NCBI GenBank assembly: GCA_946186505.1
Contig: CAMHNI010000015.1
Location: 1-61,939 of the forward strand
From: an uncultured Prevotellaceae bacterium
Lineage (GTDB): Bacteria; Bacteroidota; Bacteroidia; Bacteroidales; Bacteroidaceae
Length of the DNA: 61,939 nucleotides
Reading direction: 5' to 3'
The notes below the pieces were generated by a model that searched no databases, was not told the origin of the DNA, and worked only from the letters and a program-made list of their open reading frames with translations. Every line of letters starts with the position of its first letter. The first letter of the stretch is position 1. This document shows, piece after piece, positions 1 through 8,053 of the stretch. The translations under genes were made by a program, and so were the position numbers.

Positions 1-107
1 AAACCTGTATTGATATTAAGAGTATAAACTGTCAACCTAAATCAGTACACTTCATATATAGAGATGCGGTTCGGATTGACATCGCAGGACAACCCGCAAG
101 TTCTGTA

Positions 108-800
108 TCAAGTGTTCAGGATTTGCATGAGTTCCTTCATGCCCTCCGACGCTCCTTTCTGGATCTGGTGGACACGGGAGCCGGCCGCAATGGGGTTGGG
201 GTCTATGAGGTAAATGGGTGTAGAAGGCCCGGCATAGTGAATCAGTCCGGCAGCAGGATAGACAGCCAACGATGTGCCGATAATAATCAGGATGTCAGCC
301 TCTTGTACCGCCTCGGCAGCCACGCTGATGTTTGGAACGGCCTCGCCGAAGAACACGATATAGGGACGCAGCAGCGAACCGTCGCCAGCCTTTGTGCCAG
401 GTTCTATTTCACAGTTCTCAGGCGTCAGCTGCTGGATGTAGCGGGGGTCATCAACATTGCGGCTGGAACAAACCTTCATCAGTTCGCCATGCAGGTGAAT
501 GACCTTCGTAGAGCCTGCCATTTCATGCAGGTTGTCAACATTTTGCGTCACTACCGTCACATCATATTGCTTCTCCAAGGCGGCCACAAGCTTATGTCCC
601 TCGTTGGGCTTCACACCCCAGCACTTTTTGCGCAGCATGTTATAGAAATTGGTTACCAGCGTCGGGTCGGCCTCCCATCCCTCATGTGTGGCCACTTTGG
701 CTACAGGATACTCCTCCCACAGTCCGTCGGCGTCGCGGAAAGTCTTCAGTCCACTCTCCACAGACATGCCTGCACCTGTCAATACAACAATCTTTTTCAT
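108..800 (-). CDS. cobB: Sir2-family NAD-dependent protein deacylase
   Basis: A 230-residue sirtuin that uses NAD+ to remove acyl groups from lysines in cytoplasmic proteins. It shows the NAD-binding motif GAGMSVESG (residues 9-17), FRD (21-23), TQNVDNLH (85-92) and the catalytic histidine His104 in HLHGE, then FGEAVP (151-156). The zinc-ribbon region carries only two cysteines (Cys111 and Cys130) instead of two CxxC pairs, so structural zinc is probably absent, as in some other bacterial sirtuins. A TTG two codons upstream (806) extends the frame, but ATG at 800 is the better start because it lies 23 bp from a good -7 box. The gene is monocistronic and divergent from the FKBP cluster. Confidence 0.93.
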   Translation of the reverse strand: MKKIVVLTGAGMSVESGLKTFRDADGLWEEYPVAKVATHEGWEADPTLVTNFYNMLRKKCWGVKPNEGHKLVAALEKQYDVTVVTQNVDNLHEMAGSTKVIHLHGELMKVCSSRNVDDPRYIQQLTPENCEIEPGTKAGDGSLLRPYIVFFGEAVPNISVAAEAVQEADILIIIGTSLAVYPAAGLIHYAGPSTPIYLIDPNPIAAGSRVHQIQKGASEGMKELMQILNT

Positions 801-822
801 AGTCAAAACGATTAAAACTGTG

Positions 823-830
823 CAAATATA
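823..830 (-). promoter_or_regulatory. Promoter -7 box of the sirtuin gene
   Basis: The minus strand reads TATATTTG, which fits the Bacteroidetes -7 consensus TAnnTTTG, 23 bp upstream of the ATG at 800. Confidence 0.6.
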
Positions 831-857
831 AGCATTTTACGTCAAAAGGTATTGCCC

Positions 858-894
858 TTTAACTCCTTTTAACTCCATTAACTCCTTTAACTCC
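858..894. repeat. Short tandem repeat, four units of TTAACTCC
   Basis: Four copies of (T)TTAACTCC in a row with a 9-10 bp period sit between the sirtuin and FKBP promoters. The unit is too short and the array too small for CRISPR. It looks like the periodic intergenic repeats common in this group. Confidence 0.7.
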
Positions 895-905
895 CTAAAA
901 AGTAT

Positions 906-913
906 TACCTTTG
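906..913 (+). promoter_or_regulatory. Promoter -7 box of the FKBP cluster
   Basis: TACCTTTG matches TAnnTTTG, 43 bp before the ATG at 957. It probably drives the three FKBP genes and perhaps upp. Confidence 0.6.
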
Positions 914-956
914 CGCCGATTTTCGAAAATCTACACATTATTATTATAGAGAAAGC

Positions 957-1562
957 ATGGATAAAGTGAGTTATGCCCTGGGCTTGGGCATCGGTCAGCA
1001 GTTGGCACAAATGGGTGCTTCAGAGTTGAACATCGACGATTTTGCACAGGCCATCAAGGACGTTATCAGCGGCAGCGAACTGAAGGTTCAGCACCGCGAC
1101 GCACAAAAGATTGTGCAGGAATACTTCGCAAAACAGGAAGAGAAGTTGAACGCCCAGCGTGCTGAGCAAGGCAAGGCACACAAAGAGGCGGGCGAGAAAT
1201 ATCTGGCAGAGAATGCCAAGAAGGACGGTGTCATCACACTGCCCAGCGGCTTGCAGTATCAGGTATTGAAAGAGGGCAACGGCAAGAAGCCCAGCGCCAA
1301 GGACACGGTGATGTGCCACTATGAGGGTTTCCTCATCGACGGCACAGTATTTGACAGCAGTGTGCAGCGCGGCGAGCCAGCCACCTTCCCCCTGCAGCAG
1401 GTTATCGCAGGCTGGACCGAGGGTTTGCAGCTCATGCAGGAAGGTGCCAAGTACCGTTTCTTCATCCCTTACCGTTTAGCTTACGGCGAGGGCGGTGCCG
1501 GTGCTTCGATTCCCCCGTTTGCCGCACTGATTTTCGACGTAGAGCTGATTCAGGTGGTATAA
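957..1562 (+). CDS. FKBP-type peptidyl-prolyl cis-trans isomerase, cytoplasmic
   Basis: A 201-residue FklB/Mip-like protein: a helical FKBP_N dimerisation region (about residues 1-90) followed by an FKBP catalytic domain (about 95-201). The FKBP signature residues are present: a YEG strand, FDSS, VIAGW, the LAYGEGG loop and the closing LIFDVELI strand. There is no signal peptide, so it should work in the cytoplasm, assisting proline isomerisation during folding. It is the first of three consecutive FKBP paralogues and the only one without an export signal. A periodic ATAACG-rich spacer (about 1558-1590) separates it from the next gene. Confidence 0.93.
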   Translation: MDKVSYALGLGIGQQLAQMGASELNIDDFAQAIKDVISGSELKVQHRDAQKIVQEYFAKQEEKLNAQRAEQGKAHKEAGEKYLAENAKKDGVITLPSGLQYQVLKEGNGKKPSAKDTVMCHYEGFLIDGTVFDSSVQRGEPATFPLQQVIAGWTEGLQLMQEGAKYRFFIPYRLAYGEGGAGASIPPFAALIFDVELIQVV

Positions 1563-1611
1563 CGTCATAACGATATAACGTAATAACGACAAATAACAAA
1601 ACAAAAGCAAA

Positions 1612-2490
1612 ATGAAAAAGTTAACTATCGTAGCCGCAATGGCTATTGTGGCCGCTGGCTTCACCGCTTGCGGCAATGGCACTCCGAAGGCCAGCCTGAA
1701 GAGTGATGTCGATTCGATGAGCTATGCTATTGGTATGGCTCAGACTCAGGGTTTGAAAGAGTATCTCGTTGACCGCCTCGGTGTAGATACCGCCTACATG
1801 GGTGAGTTCATCAAGGGTCTGAACGAAGGTGCCAACGCTGGCGACAACAAGAAGAAGGCCGCCTACTATGCCGGTATCCAGATTGGTCAGCAGATTGCCA
1901 ACCAGATGGTGAAGGGCATCAATCACGAGATTTTCGGTGAGGACTCTACGAAGACCATTTCCATGAAGAACTTCATGGCCGGTTTCGTCAGCGGTACCAC
2001 CGGCAAAGAGGGTCTGATGACTGTTGAGCAGGCTCAGACTGTTGCCCAGACCAAGATGCAGGAGATCAAGACCCGCGAGATGGAGAAGACCTACGGTCCC
2101 AACAAGGAAGAAGGTGAGAAGTTCCTGGCTGCCAATGCCAAGAAGGACGGTGTGAAGACGCTGGAGAGCGGTGTTCAGTACAAGGTTCTGAAGGAGGGCA
2201 CCGGTGCCATTCCCGCTGACACCTCACTGGTGAAGGTTCACTATGAGGGCCGTCTGCTGAACGACTCTGTCTTTGACAGCTCTTACAAGCGCGGCGAGCC
2301 TATCACCCTGCGCTGCAACCAGACCATCAAGGGTTGGACCGACGCTATGGTTCACATGCCTGCTGGTTCTATCTGGGAAGTCTATATTCCCCAGGATCTC
2401 GCTTACGGTGAGCGTGAGCAGGGCATGATCAAGCCTTTCTCTGTTCTGAAATTCAAGATTGAACTCATTGAGGTTAATCCCAAAAAGTAA
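1612..2490 (+). CDS. FKBP-type prolyl isomerase, lipoprotein
   Basis: A 292-residue protein with a lipoprotein signal peptide whose acylated cysteine is probably Cys20 (lipobox region GFTAC). An FKBP_N helical domain follows and an FKBP domain occupies roughly residues 185-290 (YEGR, VFDSS, TIKGW, LAYGE, KFKIELIEV). It is presumably an envelope folding helper facing the periplasm. Its architecture is that of Mip/FkpA. Only 3 nt separate its stop from the next FKBP gene, so the two are co-transcribed. Confidence 0.92.
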   Translation: MKKLTIVAAMAIVAAGFTACGNGTPKASLKSDVDSMSYAIGMAQTQGLKEYLVDRLGVDTAYMGEFIKGLNEGANAGDNKKKAAYYAGIQIGQQIANQMVKGINHEIFGEDSTKTISMKNFMAGFVSGTTGKEGLMTVEQAQTVAQTKMQEIKTREMEKTYGPNKEEGEKFLAANAKKDGVKTLESGVQYKVLKEGTGAIPADTSLVKVHYEGRLLNDSVFDSSYKRGEPITLRCNQTIKGWTDAMVHMPAGSIWEVYIPQDLAYGEREQGMIKPFSVLKFKIELIEVNPKK

Positions 2491-2493
2491 ATC

Positions 2494-3465
2494 ATGAAGA
2501 AGATGATCGTATTAGCACTCGCTGTCGTGGCGAGTGCTTCTTTTTGCACAGTTGATGCAAAGAAGAAGAAGAAGGAAGTAGTGGAACAGCCCGTCGTTGT
2601 TCCTGTTGAGTTGAAAACCAGTTCAGACTCTGTAAGTTATGCTGCCGGCATGGCTATCACCAACGGTCTGTTGCCTTTCTTGAAGCAGCAGCACGGCATT
2701 GACTCAGCCAGCATCGGCCTGTTCCTCAAGTCGTTTGAGGAGGTTATCAATGCGGGCGAGTCAACAGAAGCCAAGGCCCGAATCGCCGGTGTGGAGATAG
2801 CCAACCAGGTGCGCAGCCGCATGTTTACAGGTATTTCCGGTGAGTTCAAGGACTCACCCGACTCCATCGAGGCCGACCTCTTCTACCGTGGCTTTATTGA
2901 TGCCATGAAGCAGGATTCTACTTATTTTAAGCAGAGTGTTGCTGAAGAGTACTTCAAACAGAAGCAGGAGGCAGACAAGATTGCCAAGGAGGAGAAGCTC
3001 TACGGTCCCAACCGTGATGCCGGTATCAAGTTCCTGCGTGAGAACGCCCTGAAGGACAGCGTCATCACCACCGCTTCAGGCCTGCAGTACAAGGTGCTGG
3101 TAAAGGGTGAGGGCGAAGTTCCCCAGACTACCGACAAGGTGCTTGTGAACTATGAGGGCCGTCTTGTTGACGGTACCGTCTTCGATGCCTCGAAAAAGCA
3201 TGGCGACAAGCCTGCCTCGTTCCGTGCCGACCAGGTCATCAAGGGCTGGACGGAGGCTCTGACCATGATGCCCGTCGGTTCGAAATGGCGGCTGTTCATC
3301 CCTCAGGAGCTGGCCTACGGCGAGCGCAACATGGGTAACATCAAGCCCTATTCGGCACTGATCTTCGATGTCGAACTGGTTGGTATTGACAAGCCTAAGA
3401 CAGAAGAGCCGGCTCAGGAAGCCAAGCCTGCAGCCAAGAAGACTGCCAAGAAAGGCAAGAAATAA
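2494..3465 (+). CDS. FKBP-type prolyl isomerase, exported, with lysine-rich tail
   Basis: A 323-residue protein with an N-terminal export signal (hydrophobic core at about residues 4-20, then a run of lysines), an FKBP_N region and an FKBP domain at about 195-300 (NYEGR, VFDAS, VIKGW, LAYGERN, LIFDVELV). The C-terminus is an Ala/Lys/Pro tail ending in KKTAKKGKK, which its two neighbours lack and which could bind anionic surface polymer or nucleic acid (inference). It starts 3 nt after the preceding FKBP gene and lies 22 nt before upp. Confidence 0.9.
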   Translation: MKKMIVLALAVVASASFCTVDAKKKKKEVVEQPVVVPVELKTSSDSVSYAAGMAITNGLLPFLKQQHGIDSASIGLFLKSFEEVINAGESTEAKARIAGVEIANQVRSRMFTGISGEFKDSPDSIEADLFYRGFIDAMKQDSTYFKQSVAEEYFKQKQEADKIAKEEKLYGPNRDAGIKFLRENALKDSVITTASGLQYKVLVKGEGEVPQTTDKVLVNYEGRLVDGTVFDASKKHGDKPASFRADQVIKGWTEALTMMPVGSKWRLFIPQELAYGERNMGNIKPYSALIFDVELVGIDKPKTEEPAQEAKPAAKKTAKKGKK

Positions 3466-3487
3466 ACCAGGGCCCCCAGCAATAGCC

Positions 3488-4144
3488 ATGGAAATAATCA
3501 ATTTCGCTGACCAGAATTCGGTCATCAACCAGTATCTGTCAGAAATCCGTGACAAGAAGTACCAGCAGAACCGTCTGCTGTTCCGTAACAATATTGAGCG
3601 TATCGGGCAGATGATGGCTTTCGAGCTGTCAAAGACACTGGACTATAAGCCCAAGACGATCACCACGCCGTTAGGAACGATAGACATACCGCTTCCCCAC
3701 GATGAACTGGTGATAGCCACTGTGCTGAGGGCCGGTCTGCCGTTCCATGAGGGATTTCTCTCTGTCTTCGACCACGCTGAGAACGGATTTGTCTCTGCTT
3801 ACCGCATGTACACCAACCGTGAGCATACTGAGGTGGGCGTACATACCGAGTATATGGCAGCACCGAGTGTGAAGAACAAAACACTGGTCATCGTTGACCC
3901 CATGCTGGCCACAGGCGGCTCTATGGCCGCCAGCATCGAGGCGCTGCAGAAGACGGGCAAGCCGAAGAAGATACACATCTGTTGCGTCATTGCCACACCC
4001 GAGGGTATCGATGTTGTCAAAGAAGCACTGCCCGAGGGCTCGACCATCTGGTGTGCCGCCATTGATCCGGGCATGAATGCCCAGAAATACATCGTTCCCG
4101 GTTTCGGCGACTGCGGCGACCTCTGCTATGGCGAGAAACTCTGA
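3488..4144 (+). CDS. upp: Uracil phosphoribosyltransferase
   Basis: A 218-residue pyrimidine-salvage enzyme converting uracil and PRPP to UMP. The PRPP-binding loop reads VDPMLATGGS and the C-terminal uracil-binding region reads GFGDCGDLCYG. The open frame extends upstream into the FKBP tail, but ATG at 3488 (start MEIINFADQ) gives the family's normal length and N-terminus. It probably shares the FKBP transcript, as no separate promoter is seen, and it ends at a bidirectional terminator. Confidence 0.95.
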   Translation: MEIINFADQNSVINQYLSEIRDKKYQQNRLLFRNNIERIGQMMAFELSKTLDYKPKTITTPLGTIDIPLPHDELVIATVLRAGLPFHEGFLSVFDHAENGFVSAYRMYTNREHTEVGVHTEYMAAPSVKNKTLVIVDPMLATGGSMAASIEALQKTGKPKKIHICCVIATPEGIDVVKEALPEGSTIWCAAIDPGMNAQKYIVPGFGDCGDLCYGEKL

Positions 4145-4173
4145 TAAGCAGAATCCATGGGAATACAATAACC

Positions 4174-4212
4174 AAAATGGCAGCTGACCGGCCGGTCATC
4201 TGCCATTTTTTA
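4174..4212. terminator. Bidirectional terminator between upp and the ptb-like gene
   Basis: AAAATGGCAG pairs with CTGCCATTTT (10 bp), with an inner TGACC/GGTCA stem, an A-run on one side and a T-run on the other. It lies between two converging genes and slightly overlaps the end of the leftward one. Confidence 0.85.
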
Positions 4213-5046
4213 TATCGCTGCAAGGGCTAACGAGTAATACTTCGACTCAGGACTGTCACTACGCGACGGCAGCACTACGGGGCACCTGGTGCCTTGCAGT
4301 ACGCCGGCAGTCTTGGTGTAGGCAAAAAGCGTCAGCGTCTTGTAGAACACATTACCGGCAACGATGTCGGGGAAGATGAGTGCATCGGCCTCGCCACCGA
4401 TGGCAGAGTGGATGCCCTTCTCGCGCAGACTGACAGAGTCGAGCGATGTCTTCAGGTCTAACGGGCCGTCGATGATACAGCGACCGAAGTAGCCACTCTG
4501 AGCCAGCGCAATGATCTCCAGATAGTCAACGGTGTAAGGGAACGTCTTCTCGCTGACTTTCTCGGCACAGTGGATAAGTGAGATGCGCGGCTCTTCTATA
4601 CCGAGGGCATGACAGACATAATTGACATAGTGAACCTGCTGGCGGCGCTGCTCCTTCGTGGGAATGGGGATAACGGCAGCATCGGTGAAGAACAGCAGTT
4701 TGTCGTACTTGGGAATCTCGGCCATGGCAATATGGGTCAGCACATGGCCGGGACGCAGGATGCCCGTCTCCTTGTTCAAGATGGCCCGCAACACGTTGTC
4801 GGTGTTGATCAGGCCCTTCATCAGGATGTCGGCCTCGCCGTTCCTGACCATTGCGACGGCACGGCGGGCACATTCGTCCTTGTCGTCTCCGTCAACATAG
4901 ACAGGCTCGATAAACCCCATTTCCTGGCCTTTCTCTACAGCATAACGTGTACTGGCATCGTTAGCGCAGATGACGGCTACGCGTTTACGGTCTTTCCGCT
5001 GCTGCAGAAAGACAATCATGTCGTTCAAAGTTTTGATAGGTTGCAT
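4210..5046 (-). CDS. Phosphate acetyl/butyryltransferase family enzyme
   Basis: A 278-residue protein of the Pta/Ptb fold, which swaps phosphate and CoA on short acyl groups. Recognisable stretches are ADILMKGLI, the GHVLTHIAM strand, FFTDAAV and the C-terminal DALIFPDIVAGN segment with SRSDSPESKYYSLALA. The length fits phosphate butyryltransferase rather than full-length Pta. In many Bacteroidales a butyrate kinase gene sits next to ptb, but none is adjacent here, so the acyl substrate is uncertain. It is the last gene of a leftward group with the TlpA-like protein (24 bp gap) and the TPR lipoprotein. Confidence 0.85.
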   Translation of the reverse strand: MQPIKTLNDMIVFLQQRKDRKRVAVICANDASTRYAVEKGQEMGFIEPVYVDGDDKDECARRAVAMVRNGEADILMKGLINTDNVLRAILNKETGILRPGHVLTHIAMAEIPKYDKLLFFTDAAVIPIPTKEQRRQQVHYVNYVCHALGIEEPRISLIHCAEKVSEKTFPYTVDYLEIIALAQSGYFGRCIIDGPLDLKTSLDSVSLREKGIHSAIGGEADALIFPDIVAGNVFYKTLTLFAYTKTAGVLQGTRCPVVLPSRSDSPESKYYSLALAAI

Positions 5047-5070
5047 AGGCTTGGTTTTTTTGGCAGACTG

Positions 5071-6117
5071 TTATTTCAGTCTTTTCTCTACGGTTTTCCG
5101 GATTTCGGCTAATGGCAGCCCGCGTGCTATGATTTTGCCGCTGCGGTCCGTCACAATGTTCTCCGGGATGGCAGTAAGTCCCAGCTGGCCCAAGACGGGA
5201 GAAGACCACATCTTTCCGTCACAGACGACAAACCACGTCAGTGAGTCGCGTTCAGCAGTTTTCTTGCATTCTTCAAGGTTTGCATCGAGACTGACGCTGA
5301 GAAGCTGGAGCCGCTGCCCGTATTTCTTGCTCAGTTTTTGCAGTTCCCGCTGGACGGCCTGCGAATTGACATCCCATGATGCCCAGGTGCTGACAATGTT
5401 CAGCTCACCCTTCAGGTCGCTCTTCGTCACCCGTTTCCCCTTGGTGGTCAGCGCCGAGAAGTCGGGCAGCATGCCACCCTCGTTCCTGACATTCCGCAAC
5501 CCCTCCACCTGCTTCTGCAAGCGCTGTAGCGTCACATTGCCTGGCGATGCCTTGACCATGAGTGACAGCAACTCGTCAGCCTTGGCGTAATCGGGGTCAG
5601 ATTTGATGAGGAAAAAGCGGTTCAGCACATAGATACTGCCAAGCGATGCGGGATGTTCCTCAATGAATTTCGCAGCTGTTTTCACGGCCTCCGGAGGTGT
5701 TTGCTCTGCTACCTGCAAACGGAATTTTGTCAGCTCGTCATTATCGTCCGTTCCATTCACCTTCACTTCACGCAGATGCGAGGCATCACCCTGCATATCG
5801 ACAGAGGATCCGGGAACGGCAATAACGGGAATTTCGGAATAATTGGGAAAGACAACGGAAAGCAATGCCGTGTCTTCCTGCAGGATTTCGTAGGTAAACT
5901 TACCGTTATTCAGGCGGATGGTATCTATACTCCCACCTCCGTACAGACTATAGACACTTAATTCGCCCTGGTTGATGTTCTTGAACTTTCCCTTTAGGCG
6001 GAAAATATCATCGGGGGTGGAGCAGGAAAAAAAGAGAAGTGAAAACTGAAAAGACATCAGCATGGGCAACATAACGAGCTGCCATACTTTCCGAAAGTCA
6101 CACTTTTCAGTTTTCAC
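5071..6117 (-). CDS. TlpA-like thioredoxin-fold lipoprotein lacking the CxxC cysteines
   Basis: About 348 residues: a lipoprotein signal (likely Cys32 in LLFFSC), a DUF4369-like beta region, a helical linker and a C-terminal TlpA/AhpC-type thioredoxin domain. Where relatives have WCxxC, this protein reads WASWDVNS (Trp245-Ser252), so both redox cysteines are replaced; the cis-proline loop TAIPENIVTD is kept. It is therefore unlikely to be a thiol oxidoreductase and may bind or scaffold. The first start is GTG at 6117; an ATG at 6072 would give a signal without positive charges, so GTG is preferred. A perfect 19-bp inverted repeat overlaps the signal-peptide coding region. Confidence 0.8.
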   Translation of the reverse strand: MKTEKCDFRKVWQLVMLPMLMSFQFSLLFFSCSTPDDIFRLKGKFKNINQGELSVYSLYGGGSIDTIRLNNGKFTYEILQEDTALLSVVFPNYSEIPVIAVPGSSVDMQGDASHLREVKVNGTDDNDELTKFRLQVAEQTPPEAVKTAAKFIEEHPASLGSIYVLNRFFLIKSDPDYAKADELLSLMVKASPGNVTLQRLQKQVEGLRNVRNEGGMLPDFSALTTKGKRVTKSDLKGELNIVSTWASWDVNSQAVQRELQKLSKKYGQRLQLLSVSLDANLEECKKTAERDSLTWFVVCDGKMWSSPVLGQLGLTAIPENIVTDRSGKIIARGLPLAEIRKTVEKRLK

Positions 6118-6121
6118 TTCT
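6035..6121. repeat. 19-bp perfect inverted repeat in the start of the TlpA-like gene
   Basis: AGAAGTGAAAACTGAAAAG at 6035-6053 and its exact reverse complement at 6103-6121, 49 bp apart. The arms encode the GTG start region and the hydrophobic stretch SFQFSLLF. In RNA this could hide the start codon in a hairpin. Confidence 0.9.
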
Positions 6122-6138
6122 TCAGAGGGAGTCGGTTC

Positions 6139-7818
6139 TTACTTGGCAACGTTCTTCAGCTCAAGGTCTGTAGCAGCATACTTGGCGTAGCTGGCATCCT
6201 TAGCTATAGCGGCACGCAGAGCCTCAGCGGCATCAGTGGTATTACCCATGCGGGCACTAAGAATGGCCTTCAGGTAATCTGTCGTTGCGTCAGGATTCTT
6301 GATGTATTTCAGCGTGACGGCAGCCGAGGCATAGTTCTTATTCAGAATCTGTGTCAGCGCGGCACTGTTGGAATAGACATCCTTGAAGTCCTGCTCAGCC
6401 TGGGCATAGTTGCCCTTGGCCAGGTTCAGGTTACCCAGAACCTCTGCCAGTCCATTGGCATCGGTAGCACGGCTGATGTAGTTCTCAGCCGTCTGGATGT
6501 CACCCTTTGAAAGGGCGATGAGTCCTAAGTTGGCAGCAGCCTCCGGGAGATTGGCACTCACCTTCTGTGCCTGCTCAATATACTTCTGTGCAGCATCCAG
6601 ATTGCCAGCGGCATACTCCATAGTGGCGATGTTGTTGTAGGCACGGGCATCGTTGGGATATACTTCGGTGGTCAGCTTGTAGATGTCCTCCTTGGTGTTG
6701 GCGTTGTCAGTCAGCGTGGCAGCATACAGCATCTCTTCCACGCTCAGCTTGGTGGGATCGGCCTTCAGCTGCTGCTGAATCTGCTCGTCGCTACGACCAA
6801 CGGTCTCGTAGTTGATGATCATGCGCGAACGGCGCAGCTGGGGCAGGATGCCGTCGGCCAGCTCACGGAAAGCACTTGAAATGTTCTTAATCTGCTGCTC
6901 ACGCTCCTGAGGATCCTTATACATAGAAAGAACGCGCAGGATAACGTCCTTGTCCTGAATGTTCGAAGCCTTGACCAGCTCCTGGAAGCCGTCCCAGTCC
7001 TCGGCCGTATATTTGGCATCAACAGCCGTACCGCTGAGGTTGGCTTTCTTCAGCTGCTGGGCAACATACTGCTGGGTCGTCTGCTGACGCTGGGCAGCCA
7101 GACGGTCGTTCAGTTCGAAACCGCCATCAGGTGATGCGTATGCCGAAACCTCGACATCGTTCAGTCTCAGTCCCTCACGGTCGTTGTTAATCTGTTCCAA
7201 CAGCTTGACAAACTCCTGTACCGAGTTGTTCTTCAGCTCGCTCTGGCGCAGCTGAGCCTGCTGGATGAGGAACTTGACGGCAGCCTCCTGCTTCTTGGCG
7301 TTGATACGCTGGAAGGCATCGGGGCTGACAGCAGCCTGAGCCGACTTCAGGGCGTTCTTATAGAGTTCCGATGTGGCAATGATGCCGTCAGCCACCTTTA
7401 CTGCAGGGATATAGACGGGCTTTGATCCTACACGGGCGACAAACGACAGATACATATCGGCCTTGTTGCAGTCTAAATAGTCGAACGAGCTCTTGATGTT
7501 GTAACGACCGCCTACCTGATAGAGGATGGTCTGGGCGTTGCCCTGTACTTTCTCACCCTGGAAGGTAGCACTCTGGCCTTTGGCCACCTGACCGTCGGCA
7601 TAGCGCAGTTCCGGTGTCACCGTCACCACAGCCTTTTTCTTCATATACTTCTCAGGAAATGTACCGTTCACAGTGGCAGGTACCTTGCCGGCCTGAGTCT
7701 CCAACGGGTTGGGGGTCACGGTGAAATTGTCGGCTGACAATGCGCCCAGCTTACCCGAACATGACGTCAGCGTCAGAAGAGCGGCGGCTGACAAAAGAAC
7801 AAAATGATTTTTCTGCAT
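6139..7818 (-). CDS. TPR and OmpA-like domain lipoprotein
   Basis: A 559-residue surface or periplasmic lipoprotein. The lipobox cysteine is Cys20 (LTLTSC). The middle (about 205-310) has an OmpA/MotB-like stretch (VEVSAYASPDGG followed by NDRLAAQRQQ), and the C-terminal 220 residues are tetratricopeptide helices (for example ARAYNNIATMEYAAGNLDAAQ). It may contact peptidoglycan and assemble protein partners (inference). The frame continues upstream into the tRNA gene, but the signal peptide fixes the start at 7818. It leads a leftward group with the TlpA-like and ptb-like genes (21 and 24 bp gaps). Confidence 0.85.
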   Translation of the reverse strand: MQKNHFVLLSAAALLTLTSCSGKLGALSADNFTVTPNPLETQAGKVPATVNGTFPEKYMKKKAVVTVTPELRYADGQVAKGQSATFQGEKVQGNAQTILYQVGGRYNIKSSFDYLDCNKADMYLSFVARVGSKPVYIPAVKVADGIIATSELYKNALKSAQAAVSPDAFQRINAKKQEAAVKFLIQQAQLRQSELKNNSVQEFVKLLEQINNDREGLRLNDVEVSAYASPDGGFELNDRLAAQRQQTTQQYVAQQLKKANLSGTAVDAKYTAEDWDGFQELVKASNIQDKDVILRVLSMYKDPQEREQQIKNISSAFRELADGILPQLRRSRMIINYETVGRSDEQIQQQLKADPTKLSVEEMLYAATLTDNANTKEDIYKLTTEVYPNDARAYNNIATMEYAAGNLDAAQKYIEQAQKVSANLPEAAANLGLIALSKGDIQTAENYISRATDANGLAEVLGNLNLAKGNYAQAEQDFKDVYSNSAALTQILNKNYASAAVTLKYIKNPDATTDYLKAILSARMGNTTDAAEALRAAIAKDASYAKYAATDLELKNVAK

Positions 7819-7850
7819 CTTAATAAAAACGTTTGAATTAAGTATTAGTG

Positions 7851-7936
7851 TGCCGCGAGCGGGACTCGAACCCGCACAACCATTACTGGTCAAGGGATTT
7901 TAAGTCCCTCGTGTCTACCAATTCCACCATTGCGGC
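7851..7936 (-). tRNA. tRNA-Leu (anticodon TAA)
   Basis: An 86-nt class II tRNA. The anticodon stem AGGGA/TCCCT encloses the loop CTTAAAA (anticodon TAA), followed by a long variable arm and the T-loop GTTCGAGTC. The acceptor stem pairs GCCGCAA with TCGCGGC, with an A-C mismatch at the sixth pair. No CCA is encoded. Confidence 0.95.
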
Positions 7937-7950
7937 CTGAAATTGCGTGC

Positions 7951-7958
7951 AAAGGTAG
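7951..7958 (-). promoter_or_regulatory. Promoter -7 box of tRNA-Leu
   Basis: The minus strand reads TACCTTTG, 14 bp upstream of the tRNA 5' end. Confidence 0.6.
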
Positions 7959-8030
7959 CGTTTATTCTCGGAACTGCCAAATCTTTTACCATTTTTTTAT
8001 TTCAAAGGCTGTTTATCTGAAATAATTTAG

Positions 8031-8038
8031 TAATTTTG
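8031..8038 (+). promoter_or_regulatory. Promoter -7 box of the RNA methyltransferase gene
   Basis: TAATTTTG matches TAnnTTTG, 15 bp before the ATG at 8054. It covers the TTG at 8036, which rules out that upstream start. Confidence 0.65.
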
Positions 8039-8053
8039 CACCCCCAAAAGACA

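Noticed and set aside
858..894. CRISPR-like repeats
   Set aside because: Units of 9-10 bp in direct contact, no spacers, no cas genes in the window.
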